A stretch of 64,000 nt of DNA, from positions 1 through 64,000 of the forward strand of contig NZ_JAGGQB010000012.1 in the NCBI RefSeq assembly GCF_018613535.1. Reading direction: 5' to 3'. The notes under the pieces were generated by a model, which saw only the letters and a program-made list of their open reading frames with translations, made no database searches and was not told the DNA's origin. Position 1 is the first letter of the stretch, and every line of letters begins with the position of its first letter. This document shows positions 19,701 through 27,715 of the stretch, one piece after another. The stretch comes from Bacillus sp. ISL-51 (GTDB lineage Bacteria > Bacillota > Bacilli > Bacillales > Bacillaceae). Both the position numbers and the translations under genes were made by a program.

Positions 19701-21296
19701 AAGCTGTTCACGGATCGCGTCAATCGGCGGGTTTGTGACCTGAGCAAAAAGCTGTTTAAAGTAATTAAACAATGATTGGGCGCGATCTGATAACACGGCA
19801 AGCGGCGCGTCATTTCCCATCGAACCGAGCGGATCCTTTCCTTCTTTAATAACGGGAATTAAATATTTCTGGATGTCTTCATACGTATAGCCGAATGCTT
19901 TTTGACGGACGAGAAGATCTGCGAACTGTTCTTCTTCCCGGATTTCCGGATCAGGATTCACTTGAACCAATTCTTCCTCAAGCCATTTTTGGTACGGAAA
20001 TTCATTGGCGATGTCTGTTTTTACTTCCTCATCAGAAATAATCCGGCCTTCCTGCAGATCAATTAACAGCATTTTCCCCGGCTCAAGACGTTTTTTATGC
20101 AGAATGTTCTCCTGCTCTGTTTCAATGACGCCGACCTCAGATGAGAAAATGATATGATCGTCTTTTGTCACATAGTAGCGAGCCGGACGAAGGCCGTTGC
20201 GATCAAGGATGGCGCCGATTTGTTTTCCGTCCGTAAACGAGATGGCGGTCGGTCCGTCCCACGGCTCCATTAAAGAACTGTGATATTCATAAAAAGCTCT
20301 TTTCGCTTTTGACATATGGGTGTTTTCCGTCCAGGGTCCAGGGATCAGCATCATTGCCGTGTGCGCCGGCTTCCGTCCTGCCATGACGAAAAATTCAAAA
20401 GCATTGTCGAGTATGGATGAGTCGCTGCCGTCGGCATTCAAAATCGGAAGAACCTTTTGAAGGTCATCTCCGAAGCTTTCTGATACGAACTGCTGCTCTC
20501 TCGCACTCATCCAATTGATATTGCCTCGGAGCGTGTTGATTTCTCCATTATGAATGAGATAACGGTTGGGATGCGCTTTTTCCCATGTAGGGAATGTATT
20601 CGTGCTGAATCGTGAATGTACAAGCGAAAATGCAGATACAAATGCTTCATCCTGCAAATCCAAATAAAACGCGTCAACCTGCTCAGGCGTTAACAAACCT
20701 TTATATACAATCGTCTGGCTTGACAGGCTTGCAAAGTAAAAATCGAGCTGCTCTGCTGCGCCCCAATTTTCCGCCTGTTTCCGAATGACGTACAGCTTTC
20801 GTTCAAAAGCAAGACTGTCTTTCAATTCGCCGCCGGCACCGATAAATACTTGACGGACATACGGGCATGTGCTTTGCGCGACTGTTCCGATTTTTCCAAC
20901 ATTAACAGGCACGGTTCTCCATCCGAGAACAGTTTGCCCTTCTTGCTCGATTAATGTATTAACCTGTTTTTCGATTTTTTTTCTTTCTTCTTCATTTTGC
21001 GAGAAAAAGACCATTCCTACCCCGTAACGCCCTTTTTCCGGCAGTTTCATTTCACCGCACTCTTTTTTAAAAAAAGCATCAGGGATTTGAACCATTAAGC
21101 CAGCGCCGTCACCCGTATTCGGATCACTGCCCTGACCTCCTCTGTGGTCTAGCTGGCAAAGCATCTTCAGTCCTTTTTTGACAATGTCATGTGAAGGCTT
21201 CCCTTTTAGGTGGGCATATAAGCCGATTCCGCATGCATCATGCTCAAATTCCGGACGGTAGAGACCTTGAGCTTTTGGCATTTGATTGTAAGTCAT
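16734..21296 (-). CDS. gltA: Glutamate synthase, large (alpha) subunit
   Basis: 1520 residues. The class II glutamine amidotransferase domain has Cys22 (EHDACGIG) as nucleophile after removal of a 21-residue propeptide. The central domain and the FMN-binding synthase barrel follow (GGKSNSGEGGEDP, then VSGYDGGTGASP). A 3Fe-4S cysteine set (CVMMRACHLDTCPVG) and the C-terminal beta-helix (GXXG repeats near 1250-1430) complete it. It makes two glutamates from glutamine and 2-oxoglutarate. It is transcribed divergently from its activator gltC with a dyad in the 147-bp interval. No damage is seen. Confidence 0.97.
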   Translation of the reverse strand: MTYNQMPKAQGLYRPEFEHDACGIGLYAHLKGKPSHDIVKKGLKMLCQLDHRGGQGSDPNTGDGAGLMVQIPDAFFKKECGEMKLPEKGRYGVGMVFFSQNEEERKKIEKQVNTLIEQEGQTVLGWRTVPVNVGKIGTVAQSTCPYVRQVFIGAGGELKDSLAFERKLYVIRKQAENWGAAEQLDFYFASLSSQTIVYKGLLTPEQVDAFYLDLQDEAFVSAFSLVHSRFSTNTFPTWEKAHPNRYLIHNGEINTLRGNINWMSAREQQFVSESFGDDLQKVLPILNADGSDSSILDNAFEFFVMAGRKPAHTAMMLIPGPWTENTHMSKAKRAFYEYHSSLMEPWDGPTAISFTDGKQIGAILDRNGLRPARYYVTKDDHIIFSSEVGVIETEQENILHKKRLEPGKMLLIDLQEGRIISDEEVKTDIANEFPYQKWLEEELVQVNPDPEIREEEQFADLLVRQKAFGYTYEDIQKYLIPVIKEGKDPLGSMGNDAPLAVLSDRAQSLFNYFKQLFAQVTNPPIDAIREQLVTSTVTWLGAEGDLLHPSERNARRIKLYTPVLSNEQFYALKTIVHPDVKSENIHMLFSDDLEKGLKDLFDQAEKAINQGVSLLILSDKAMTEKLTPIPPLLAVSALHQHLIRQGLRTKASIIVESGEAREVHHFAALIGYGADAVNPYLTYATYKQEIDAGRLDINYEEAVSKYGKSITEGVVKVMSKMGISTVQSYRGAQIFEAVGISQGVIDQYFTGTASQLGGIGIETIAEEAKQRHQAAYKDDYSKTLDSGSEFQWRNGGEHHAFNPKTIHTLQWACRKNDYSLFKQYSHAADEERIGFLRNLFAFQEDRKPLRVEEVESAASIVKRFKTGAMSFGSLSKEAHEALAIAMNRLGGKSNSGEGGEDPKRFVPDENGDDRRSAIKQIASGRFGVKSHYLVNADELQIKMAQGAKPGEGGQLPGNKVYPWVADVRGSTPGVGLISPPPHHDIYSIEDLAQLIHDLKNANRDARISVKLVSKAGVGTIAAGVAKGTADVIVVSGYDGGTGASPKTSIKHTGLPWELGLAEAHQTLMLNGLRERVVLETDGKLMTGRDVVMAALLGAEEFGFATAPLVVLGCVMMRACHLDTCPVGVATQNPELRKKFMGDPDHIVNYMLFVAEEVREYMAQLGFKTFDEMIGRTDVLQVSERAKAHWKAGQLDLSTLLYQPEGIRTFRTAQNHKIDQSLDMTAILPAVKDAIEAGREAEVEIKINNTNRVAGTVTGSEISKRYGAEGLPDDTIKLHFTGSAGQSFGAFVPKGMTLHLNGDSNDYVGKGLSGGKIIVKAPNAFNCETQDNVIIGNVAFYGATSGEAYINGRAGERFAVRNSGVNVVVEGIGDHGCEYMTGGRVVILGEVGKNFGAGMSGGIAYVLADDAKAFKRKCNLEMISFEKLTDETEIQEVKAMVEKHAALTSSQKAASLLDNWEETVQTFIKVIPKNYKQMLLSIEEQKAAGLSEEDAIMYAFEANTKQAKQASSQGQKQAVVQ

Positions 21297-21409
21297 AATT
21301 CCTCTCCCCCGATCAGTTTCCGTTAATTACCGGTCATAAAATCTGACAACTCTAAATTCATTGTAAGTTTTCAAAACAATATAAACAATATATAATTTAG
21401 ATCAAATAG

Positions 21410-21424
21410 ATCTCAAAATGAGAT
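21410..21424. promoter_or_regulatory. GltC binding dyad (Box I-type)
   Basis: ATCTC-AAAAT-GAGAT palindrome 20 nt upstream of the gltC ATG in the gltA/gltC divergent region. GltC is known to bind such dyads to repress its own gene and activate gltA. Confidence 0.75.
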
Positions 21425-21443
21425 AGATAGGTGTGAGACATAA

Positions 21444-22346
21444 ATGGAATTGCGCCAGCTTCGGTATTTTATGGAGGTAGCCGAAAGAGAACATGTGTCT
21501 GAAGCGGCTGATCATCTGCATGTCGCTCAATCCGCCATCAGCAGGCAGATTGCAAATCTTGAAGAAGAACTGAAGGTCACTTTGTTTGAACGGGAAGGCA
21601 GAAATATTAAGCTTACGCCGATCGGCAAGCAGTTTTTAGAGCACGTGAAAACGGCGATGAAGGCCATCGATTACGCAAAGGAACAGATTGATGAATATCT
21701 CGATCCAAACCTCGGGACCGTCAAAATCGGCTTTCCCACGAGCCTTGCCAGCCAGCTGCTGCCGACGGTGATTTCTGCATTTAAAGAGGAATATCCGAAC
21801 GTTGAATTTTTGCTGCGCCAAGGGTCTTATAAGTTTTTAATTGACGCGGTAAGAAACAGAGATATTGACGCAGCGCTGCTCGGTCCTGTTCCGACAGATT
21901 TTCCGGACATAACAGGCAATATATTATTCACAGAAAAAATTTACGCGCTTGTTCCGTTCAATCATCCGCTCGCCAAAGAGAAAAATATTCATTTAATTGA
22001 TCTGCGAAACGATCAATTCGTTTTATTCCCTGACGGATTTATTCTCCGCAATATGGCGATTGACGCATGCAAACAGGCGGGCTTTGCACCGCTTGTGTCG
22101 ACAGAGGGCGAGGATTTAGACGCGATTAAAGGATTAGTATCCGCAGGAATGGGAGTTACTTTATTACCCGAAAGCACTTTTACAGAAACCACACCCCGAT
22201 TTACGGTCAAAATCCCGATTGAATTTCCCCAAGTGAAACGGACCGTAGGCATTATTAAACCTAAAAACAGAGACCTGGCTCCGTCTGCGAACGATTTTTA
22301 TCATTTTGTCATTCAATTTTTCTCCACACTTGAGCAATATCAATAA
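21444..22346 (+). CDS. gltC: LysR-family activator of gltAB
   Basis: 300 residues: an N-terminal winged helix (MELRQLRYFMEVAEREHVSE, recognition helix AQSAISRQIANLEEEL) and a periplasmic-binding-protein-like effector domain from about residue 90. GltC senses 2-oxoglutarate and glutamate in B. subtilis and switches gltAB. It is divergent from gltA with a dyad just upstream, and is followed by a terminator shared with the convergent proJ. Confidence 0.95.
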   Translation: MELRQLRYFMEVAEREHVSEAADHLHVAQSAISRQIANLEEELKVTLFEREGRNIKLTPIGKQFLEHVKTAMKAIDYAKEQIDEYLDPNLGTVKIGFPTSLASQLLPTVISAFKEEYPNVEFLLRQGSYKFLIDAVRNRDIDAALLGPVPTDFPDITGNILFTEKIYALVPFNHPLAKEKNIHLIDLRNDQFVLFPDGFILRNMAIDACKQAGFAPLVSTEGEDLDAIKGLVSAGMGVTLLPESTFTETTPRFTVKIPIEFPQVKRTVGIIKPKNRDLAPSANDFYHFVIQFFSTLEQYQ

Positions 22347-22350
22347 ATAA

Positions 22351-22388
22351 AGAACCCGAGCTTCCAGATGAAAGCTTCGGGTTTCTTT
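22351..22388. terminator. Terminator between gltC and proJ
   Basis: AACCCGAGCTT and AAGCTTCGGGTTT arms around a short loop, with A- and T-rich flanks on the two sides. Confidence 0.75.
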
Positions 22389-22408
22389 GTCTTTCTTTTC
22401 ATATTAGG

Positions 22409-23527
22409 TCAGCAGATCGGTATAGAGAGTTCAACGTGACAGACAAACGCTTCTGGATCAATAACCGATTGATCCGCTTGTTTGTGAGGCGCTTCTTTTA
22501 ATGTTTGCAGCTGAGCTGAAGAATAATTGACAATGCCGAGTCCGAGCTCCTCACCCTGTTGATCCAGCAGCCTGACAACCGCTCCGCTGCTGAATTTACC
22601 TTTAATTCCATCAATGTCTTTCGGCGATAGGGAAACATTTCCGTTTGCTGCATGGCGGCTGCTTTCTTTTCCCATCACAATTTCGCCTTCCGGGCCGGAA
22701 TTAAACGCGATCCATTGTTCTTTATGGTTCAACGGAAGTGTTCCTTCCGCTTCAAAATAAGTTCCTTCGGCGGCTTCTTCTACCGCTTGAAGTAAGATGT
22801 CAGGAGCATTTGCCTGCCCGAGAAAGCCTTTAATTCCGGAGGCCATGACGATTTTAAAAGCGTCAAGCTTAGAACGCATGCCGCCCGTTCCCATTTCACT
22901 CCCGGCTTCTCCCGCGCTTGCTTCAATCTCAGGCGTAATGTCACTTACATGTCTGACTCTTTTTGCTTTCGGATTGCTGCGCGGATTATCGTCATATAGT
23001 CCGTCAATGTCTGATAAAATCGCAAGCATGTCGGCATCGATTAAACCGGCCACTTTTGCGGCCAGCGTATCGTTATCGCCGAACTTCAAACGGTTGACGG
23101 TGACGGTGTCATTTTCGTTAATAATCGGAATGATGCCGCGTTCCAAAAGGACATTCATCGTATTGCGGACATTGTGGTAGCGATACTCGTCGGAAAAGTC
23201 GCTTCTGGTGATTAAAATTTGGGAAGCGACATAACCGTGCGCTAAAAACAATTTTGAATAAGCCTCCATTAATAACCCTTGCCCGATTGAAGCAGACGCC
23301 TGCTTTTCAGGAAGACTTTCCGGCTTTTGTATAAATCCAAGCTTGCGATAGCCTGCTGCAACCGCACCCGAGGACACTAAAATCACTTCATATCCGCTGT
23401 CTTTCAGCTGTGCGATTTGATCCACCAATGCTTCTAATTTCCTTCTGCTGATTTCTCCGTGCAGGCTCGTCAGTGAACTGCTTCCGATTTTCACAACGAC
23501 TCTTTTCATCTTGGTGCGAGACGTCAC
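22409..23527 (-). CDS. proJ: Glutamate 5-kinase, osmostress isoform
   Basis: 372 residues. The amino acid kinase domain (VVVKIGSSSLT, VSSGAVAAGYRKLG, INENDTVTV, GTGGMRSKLDAFKI) is followed by a C-terminal PUA domain from about residue 280. It phosphorylates glutamate as the first step of proline synthesis. The start is GTG at 23527 with AGGAG 7 nt upstream. It lies 23 nt after proH; the proHJ pair makes compatible-solute proline under high salt in B. subtilis, separately from the anabolic proBA-proI route. Confidence 0.93.
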   Translation of the reverse strand: MTSRTKMKRVVVKIGSSSLTSLHGEISRRKLEALVDQIAQLKDSGYEVILVSSGAVAAGYRKLGFIQKPESLPEKQASASIGQGLLMEAYSKLFLAHGYVASQILITRSDFSDEYRYHNVRNTMNVLLERGIIPIINENDTVTVNRLKFGDNDTLAAKVAGLIDADMLAILSDIDGLYDDNPRSNPKAKRVRHVSDITPEIEASAGEAGSEMGTGGMRSKLDAFKIVMASGIKGFLGQANAPDILLQAVEEAAEGTYFEAEGTLPLNHKEQWIAFNSGPEGEIVMGKESSRHAANGNVSLSPKDIDGIKGKFSSGAVVRLLDQQGEELGLGIVNYSSAQLQTLKEAPHKQADQSVIDPEAFVCHVELSIPIC

Positions 23528-23550
23528 TGTATCACTCCTGTTTTCTCTTT

Positions 23551-24417
23551 TTATAGTGTTGCTGCTGTTTTTTCTATCGTTTTGCTGATTTCTGCGGAAC
23601 GTTCGGTTGCGTGTTTAATTGCTTTGGCGATGGCTTCCCCTCCGCCTTCTGAACGGAGCGCATTGATGCCCGCCGCCGTTGTGCCGTTTGGAGAGGTAAT
23701 GTTTTCTCTTAACACATTTGGCTTTTCTCCCGTCTCAATCAGCATTTTAGCCGCGCCTAATAATGTTTGCGCACCGATCTGCCGGGACAGCCGTTTGTCT
23801 AAACCGGCTTCTTCCCCCGCTTTTTCGATAAATTCCATTAAATAATAAAAGTAAGCCGGTCCGCTGCCGGCAATACTGGTGAAAATATCCATTTGATCTT
23901 CTTTGATCACATACACTTCACCCAGGCATTCAAGCAGGGATACAGCGATTTTCGCCGAGCTGTCAGTCACATGGTCTCCGAGCGCCGCGGCTGTTGCCGA
24001 TTCGCCGATCATGCTGGAGGTGTTTGGCATCACCCTGACGACAGGCTGTTGATCATGCAATGATTGTTGTATAAATGAGGTGGTAATGCCGGCCAGAACC
24101 GACAGGATTAATTGGTGGGGTTGAATACGCGTTTTCAGCGTGGCCAGAGCGTTTTCAGCATCTTTCGGCTTCATAGCTAAAATAAATACATCAATGTCTT
24201 CGGTTTTCATGCTGTCAAAAGTGACGCCTTGAATTCCGTATTGATGTGCAAGTTCAGCCAGACGCTCTGTATTACAGCGGTTTGTCACGCAGATGTTTTG
24301 ATTAGAAATTTTTTTGGCACGGACCATGCCTGCTATCATTCCTTCAGCCATTGATCCTGCTCCGATAAAAGCAACTTTCTTTTGGTCTAAGATCGGTAAC
24401 ATCTCCTTTGTTCGCAT
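23551..24417 (-). CDS. proH: Pyrroline-5-carboxylate reductase, osmostress isoform
   Basis: 288 residues as annotated. The Rossmann motif (VAFIGAGSMAEGM, near residue 14) binds NADPH. VRVMPNTSS, SGPAYFYYLMEF and SPNGTTAAGI are the conserved P5CR segments, completing the last step to proline. The start is uncertain: ATG 24417 has no clear ribosome site, while AAAGGAG lies within the frame directly before the ATG at 24402. The promoter at 24446-24473 would give a leader of only about 20 nt. It is first gene of the proHJ operon. Confidence 0.92.
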   Translation of the reverse strand: MRTKEMLPILDQKKVAFIGAGSMAEGMIAGMVRAKKISNQNICVTNRCNTERLAELAHQYGIQGVTFDSMKTEDIDVFILAMKPKDAENALATLKTRIQPHQLILSVLAGITTSFIQQSLHDQQPVVRVMPNTSSMIGESATAAALGDHVTDSSAKIAVSLLECLGEVYVIKEDQMDIFTSIAGSGPAYFYYLMEFIEKAGEEAGLDKRLSRQIGAQTLLGAAKMLIETGEKPNVLRENITSPNGTTAAGINALRSEGGGEAIAKAIKHATERSAEISKTIEKTAATL

Positions 24418-24445
24418 TTCTGTTCGTATTTTTCACACGTTTTAC

Positions 24446-24473
24446 ATGTTACCACGTCAGGAGTTGATGTCAA
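24446..24473 (-). promoter_or_regulatory. Probable proHJ promoter
   Basis: Minus-strand TTGACA (24473-24468), 16-nt spacer and TAACAT (24451-24446). It lies 28 nt before the first proH ATG and is the only good pair in the interval. Osmotic control is known for this operon. Confidence 0.6.
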
Positions 24474-24529
24474 GTTTGAAGGTTTTATTGATATGTATTG
24501 TCCCCTGGCTGCCATTATGTATAATGAGT

Positions 24530-24572
24530 CACAGAACACACCGCTCGGATCCCGGCCCGGGTGTGTTCTGTG
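24530..24572. repeat. 13-bp inverted repeat between rtp and proH
   Basis: CACAGAACACACC (24530-24542) and GGTGTGTTCTGTG (24560-24572) are perfect arms with a 17-nt G/C-rich loop. No T-run follows on either strand, so it is not a standard terminator. It sits just after the rtp stop. Confidence 0.8.
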
Positions 24573-24576
24573 CTGA

Positions 24577-24945
24577 TTAAAAATTATCGGATATTGCTTT
24601 TTCAATCAGCTTTTTGCAGCGGCCAAGTTCGACCTTCAGCTGTTTTTTATAAAGTTTTGCTGCTTCATAGTCTTTAAATTGATAGAGGACGACCTCCTGA
24701 AGCTTGGCTCCTTCTTTTTTTACTTTTATTTGCTTTAATATGCCGTCATCCAAAAGTTCATGGAGCGAGCGATAAACTTCGGTATGATTCGGCTTAAACC
24801 CGATTGCTTTAAATTCAGAACGCAGCACCTCCAGAAGCTTGAGTCCGTAAAGCCGTTCCTGCTCTGTCATTGTAATCATGTAGAGCTTTAAAAAGGCCCT
24901 TTGCTTGACTAAAAAACCGGTCGAATTTCTTTTTTCTTCTTTCAA
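24577..24945 (-). CDS. rtp: Replication terminator protein
   Basis: 122-residue RTP, nearly identical in my memory to the B. subtilis protein (KRNSTGFLVKQRAFLKLYM..., ending IEKAISDNF). It is a winged-helix homodimer that binds Ter sites and stops the replicative helicase in one direction. The start is TTG at 24945 with AGAGGTG 6 nt upstream, which gives the standard length; earlier in-frame starts would add residues not found in the family. One Ter site overlaps its upstream region, consistent with known autorepression. Confidence 0.96.
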   Translation of the reverse strand: MKEEKRNSTGFLVKQRAFLKLYMITMTEQERLYGLKLLEVLRSEFKAIGFKPNHTEVYRSLHELLDDGILKQIKVKKEGAKLQEVVLYQFKDYEAAKLYKKQLKVELGRCKKLIEKAISDNF

Positions 24946-24962
24946 TATGTGCACCTCTCTCC

Positions 24963-24991
24963 TTACAGATAATTCCATGTACTAAATATTC
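24963..24991 (+). other. Replication terminus site, rtp-proximal (Ter, plus orientation)
   Basis: The core CCATGTACTAAATATTC (24975-24991) matches the RTP B-site consensus CTATGTACYAAATNTTC with one mismatch. The preceding 12 bases match the A-half only partly. It lies 18 nt upstream of the rtp start codon, so RTP bound here should block rtp transcription. It is inverted relative to the site at 25084-25112. Confidence 0.72.
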
Positions 24992-25083
24992 TCTATACAT
25001 ACCTGTTTCCCTTTTTATATGTTGTATCAGTTTTTTATTTGTATCTTGATGTTTTTATGGATAGAGGGAAAAATTGAACAAAT

Positions 25084-25112
25084 GAACATTTGGTACATAG
25101 TTTATTTAGTAT
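25084..25112 (-). other. Replication terminus site (Ter, minus orientation)
   Basis: The minus strand reads ACTAAATAAA then CTATGTACCAAATGTTC, fitting both the A-half and the B-core of the RTP binding consensus. Together with the opposed site 92 bp away it forms the classical inverted Ter pair upstream of rtp. The rest of 24992-25223 holds no gene. Confidence 0.88.
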
Positions 25113-25223
25113 AATTATAACCTGTTTGTGCCGATATTCAATCTTTCGTTCCGGATAGTTAGAAAAAAGAATCTTTTGACCTATTAACATTTTCTTCAAA
25201 AGTAAAAATGAACAGATTCCAAT

Positions 25224-25250
25224 AAAAAAGACCTGTCATTAAGACAGGTC
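25224..25250 (-). terminator. Terminator of yoxD
   Basis: GACCTGTC (25230-25237) and GACAGGTC (25243-25250), with a minus-strand T-run (25224-25229). Confidence 0.88.
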
Positions 25251-25258
25251 CCTTCTCA

Positions 25259-25975
25259 TTAAGGATTTGTTGACCATAAACCGGCAGTTTTAATAAAGAT
25301 GCGCGGATGTAATTTCAATTGAGCCACCATGTATTCTGCAAGATCCTCCGGCTGCATTACTTTATCAGGGTTGCCGTCTGTCAGATTTAATTCAATTGAC
25401 ATGTCACTGGCAACAGTGCTCGGTGTCAGCGCGCTGACACGGATATTGTGCTTTCTGACTTCCTGCATAAGAGATTCAGTCAAGCCGAGAACGGCGAATT
25501 TTGAAGCGCTGTAAGCACTTGTAGCTGCTGCGCCTTTTTGGCCTGCTGTAGAGGAAATATTAATAATATCTCCTGTTTTTCTCTCAATCATTTCAGGAAG
25601 AATAGCACGGGTCACATGGTATACACCCATTAAGTTGACCTGGATGATCTCTTCCCACTCTTCAGGCGACAAATCTAAAAATCCGCCGAATTTACTGATG
25701 CCCGCATTATTGATAAGAATATCAACAGCACCCAGTTCATTTTTCACAGCTGCGACAGCTTGTTCTGCCTCTTTTTGATGTTTCACATCTGCAGCAGCAA
25801 AGGAAGCCTTCACTCCTAAGGCCTTCACTTCTTCTGCAACCTTTTCGACATTTGCCTCAGTCCGGCCGATTAAACCGATATTGACTCCTTCTTTTGCCAA
25901 AGCAATAGCGGCGGCGCGTCCGATTCCTCTGCCCGCACCCGTTATAAGAGCCGTTTTGTTCTGTAAGCTTTCCAT
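25259..25975 (-). CDS. yoxD: Short-chain dehydrogenase/reductase (FabG-like)
   Basis: 238-residue classical SDR: the TGxxxGxG cofactor motif (TGAGRGIG, residues 12-19), NNAG (near 88) and the catalytic Ser-Tyr-Lys (SSTAG, then YSASK). Annotated homologues are called 3-oxoacyl-ACP reductase-like; the true substrate is unknown. ATG 25975 ([13 protein letters not shown]) is preferred over GTG 25984, because AAAGGG lies about 8 nt before the ATG but touches the GTG. It is divergent from yoxC. Confidence 0.9.
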   Translation of the reverse strand: MESLQNKTALITGAGRGIGRAAAIALAKEGVNIGLIGRTEANVEKVAEEVKALGVKASFAAADVKHQKEAEQAVAAVKNELGAVDILINNAGISKFGGFLDLSPEEWEEIIQVNLMGVYHVTRAILPEMIERKTGDIINISSTAGQKGAAATSAYSASKFAVLGLTESLMQEVRKHNIRVSALTPSTVASDMSIELNLTDGNPDKVMQPEDLAEYMVAQLKLHPRIFIKTAGLWSTNP

Positions 25976-26102
25976 GCCTGTCACCCTTTCTGATTTTCCT
26001 TATGTACGATTTCAAATTATAAGCAGAAAAAAACCAATTCGCAAATAAAACGATTCAAATCCTTATTTTAGGGTAAAAAGAGAAAAAAGGAGTGACCAGA
26101 TA

Positions 26103-26402
26103 ATGATCATTTTATATGCGAGTACAGCTGTAACAGCAGCCGCACTTATTTATTTAGGAGTATCGGCTATGCGCTTCAAGAAGAAAATGGACCCGGCTTT
26201 AAAAAAGATGAACAAAACAGCAGGCACCATGCAGACTGCCATTGAAGAGATCAAAACAGAGGCCGGCTTGTTGTCGCAAAAACAAAAAGAACTGCGGGAG
26301 GATATTTTCATCAAAAAAACGGCCATTCAACAGACAGCAGCTGAGGTAAAAGGAACGCCTCACGTTCTAAAAATACTCTGGAATGCCGGAAAAAGCGGAT
26401 GA
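26103..26402 (+). CDS. yoxC: Membrane-anchored DUF948 protein
   Basis: 99 residues: one N-terminal transmembrane helix (IILYASTAVTAAALIYLGVSA), then a long charged helix with coiled-coil character (MDPALKKMNKTAGTMQTAIEEIKTE), typical of DUF948 (UPF0478) proteins. AAGGAGTG lies 7-8 nt before the ATG. It is followed by yoxB on the same strand. The function is not known. Confidence 0.85.
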   Translation: MIILYASTAVTAAALIYLGVSAMRFKKKMDPALKKMNKTAGTMQTAIEEIKTEAGLLSQKQKELREDIFIKKTAIQQTAAEVKGTPHVLKILWNAGKSG

Positions 26403-26470
26403 TGATCCTGAATGCAATTGGCCTTATTGATTAAAAATAGAAGGGATTGATATGTTTCGGGAGGGATAAT

Positions 26471-27214
26471 ATGATTTGCGACCGCAAGCGGCTTGTGCAT
26501 TATTTGAATCAGATTAAAACAGGACTATTTACAAAGTCAGACTTGCTGACCCCTCCATACCGCCTTTTTCAGGAAGGAGAATTGGATATGTTTTATTCTC
26601 CTCATAATGAATATATCAATCCCCAAGCATTGATTGTCATTGCCGGGATTACCCCCGGCTTTTCGCAGATGAAAAGAGCATACAGCACGGCAGCGAATCT
26701 TTTAAAAAGCGGCGCTTCTCTGGAGCAAATAGCATTTGAGACAAAAAAAGCAGCAGGGCTCTCCGGATCAATGAGGCAGCATATTACCGGAATGCTTGAT
26801 GAATGCGGCCTTCCAGCCGCGCTTCACCTTCAAGGTTCATCACAGCTTTTCAGCCATAAACGGGAATTGCTTCATACGACATCTGTCATCAAGCATCCCG
26901 TTTTTTATCAGCAAAAAAACTATACGGGACACCGGCCATCAATCCGCCAATCAGTTCTTCTCAGCCATTATGCGTTTGAGTGCTTCCCTGCTGAAATTGA
27001 AACACTTAAAAGACATATCCTGCTCGTCCCTCTCGGCAAAGCCGCCGAATCTGTGTGCCATACACTAAAAGAACACAGCAGGCTGAAAAACGCGATGCTC
27101 CTGCGCGGCTTTCCGCATCCGTCCGGTGCAAACGGGCATCGCTTTAAGCAATTCAGAGAAAATAAAAAATCGTTACAAGAACAAATACAGCGCTTTGCGG
27201 AACGTATTCAATAG
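26471..27214 (+). CDS. yoxB: Uracil-DNA-glycosylase-superfamily-like protein
   Basis: 247 residues. Two segments resemble UDG-superfamily motifs: LIVIAGITPGFSQ (motif I position) and RGFPHPSGANGHR (motif II HPS). A catalytic role on DNA is not shown and the usual active-site Asp is not obvious, so this is a fold-level suggestion. The start at 26471 is chosen for GGGAGGG 6-7 nt upstream; a frame 24 nt earlier lacks a site. Its stop codon lies inside the left arm of a MITE-like palindrome (27210-27352), so the C-terminus may have been altered. Confidence 0.75.
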   Translation: MICDRKRLVHYLNQIKTGLFTKSDLLTPPYRLFQEGELDMFYSPHNEYINPQALIVIAGITPGFSQMKRAYSTAANLLKSGASLEQIAFETKKAAGLSGSMRQHITGMLDECGLPAALHLQGSSQLFSHKRELLHTTSVIKHPVFYQQKNYTGHRPSIRQSVLLSHYAFECFPAEIETLKRHILLVPLGKAAESVCHTLKEHSRLKNAMLLRGFPHPSGANGHRFKQFRENKKSLQEQIQRFAERIQ

Positions 27215-27352
27215 GGCTCTGCTACATGCCCATCAAGCTAATATTTTGAAATACCCTCAAAACGAAATGTTTACTCTGCAGTTATTTATGTGAATTCGGC
27301 GTTTTGGGGACCAATTAATTTTTAACTTGATGGTGATGGGGAGCGCCCTATT
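27210..27352. mobile_element. MITE-like palindromic element
   Basis: A 143-bp sequence with outer inverted repeats AATAGGGC (27210-27217) and GCCCTATT (27345-27352). Inner repeats are CATCAAGCTAA (27231-27241) and TTAACTTGATG (27322-27332), with a further pair CAAAACG/CGTTTTG toward the centre. The element is palindromic over most of its length and has no coding capacity. The left arm, with CATGCCCATCAAG, resembles ends of IS4-family elements of Bacillus; that link is from memory. No target duplication was identified. Confidence 0.65.
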
Positions 27353-27388
27353 AATAATACCTTTAATTGTTAAAAAGAATCTGGAGAA

Positions 27389-27515
27389 CTAATTCAGCTT
27401 ATATTGCGTTGTATCCAACAAAGGCATATCCGTTTTAAGGCCAAAACGATCTAGAGAATGAATATAGAGAATATCTCCTTTACGAACCATCCGTCTCATG
27501 AGGTGGTACTGTTCC
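27389..27515 (-). pseudogene. Serine recombinase (resolvase) remnant
   Basis: The minus strand translates to QYHLMRRMVRKGDILYIHSL, then DRFGLKTDMPLLDTTQYKLN and a stop at 27389. The segments DILYIHSLDRFG and DMPLLDTTQYK are conserved in resolvase/invertase catalytic domains but are normally about 30 residues apart, so an internal deletion is evident. The N-terminal Ser region and the C-terminal HTH are missing. The remainder of 27517-27715 holds no gene I can support. Confidence 0.7.
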
Positions 27516-27715
27516 AACATAATTATTGGAACCCATTACAAAAGCCAAAAAATGAGGATGATCCACATGGGTAATCTGATTAAATACATTCCAACTTTAG
27601 AGTTCACTAGTGTAGTGTGCGTACTTCAGCCTGTATGTGCCTGACGAGTCCATTTTGTGATGTCAACAGCTTATGTATCTTGATGAATGCTCAAAGCTGA
27701 TTTTTTCGTGCTACC

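Noticed and set aside
24981-25009. Alternative Ter alignment starting at ACTAAATATTC
   Set aside because: Matches the RTP core at only about half the positions; the overlapping 24963-24991 alignment fits far better.
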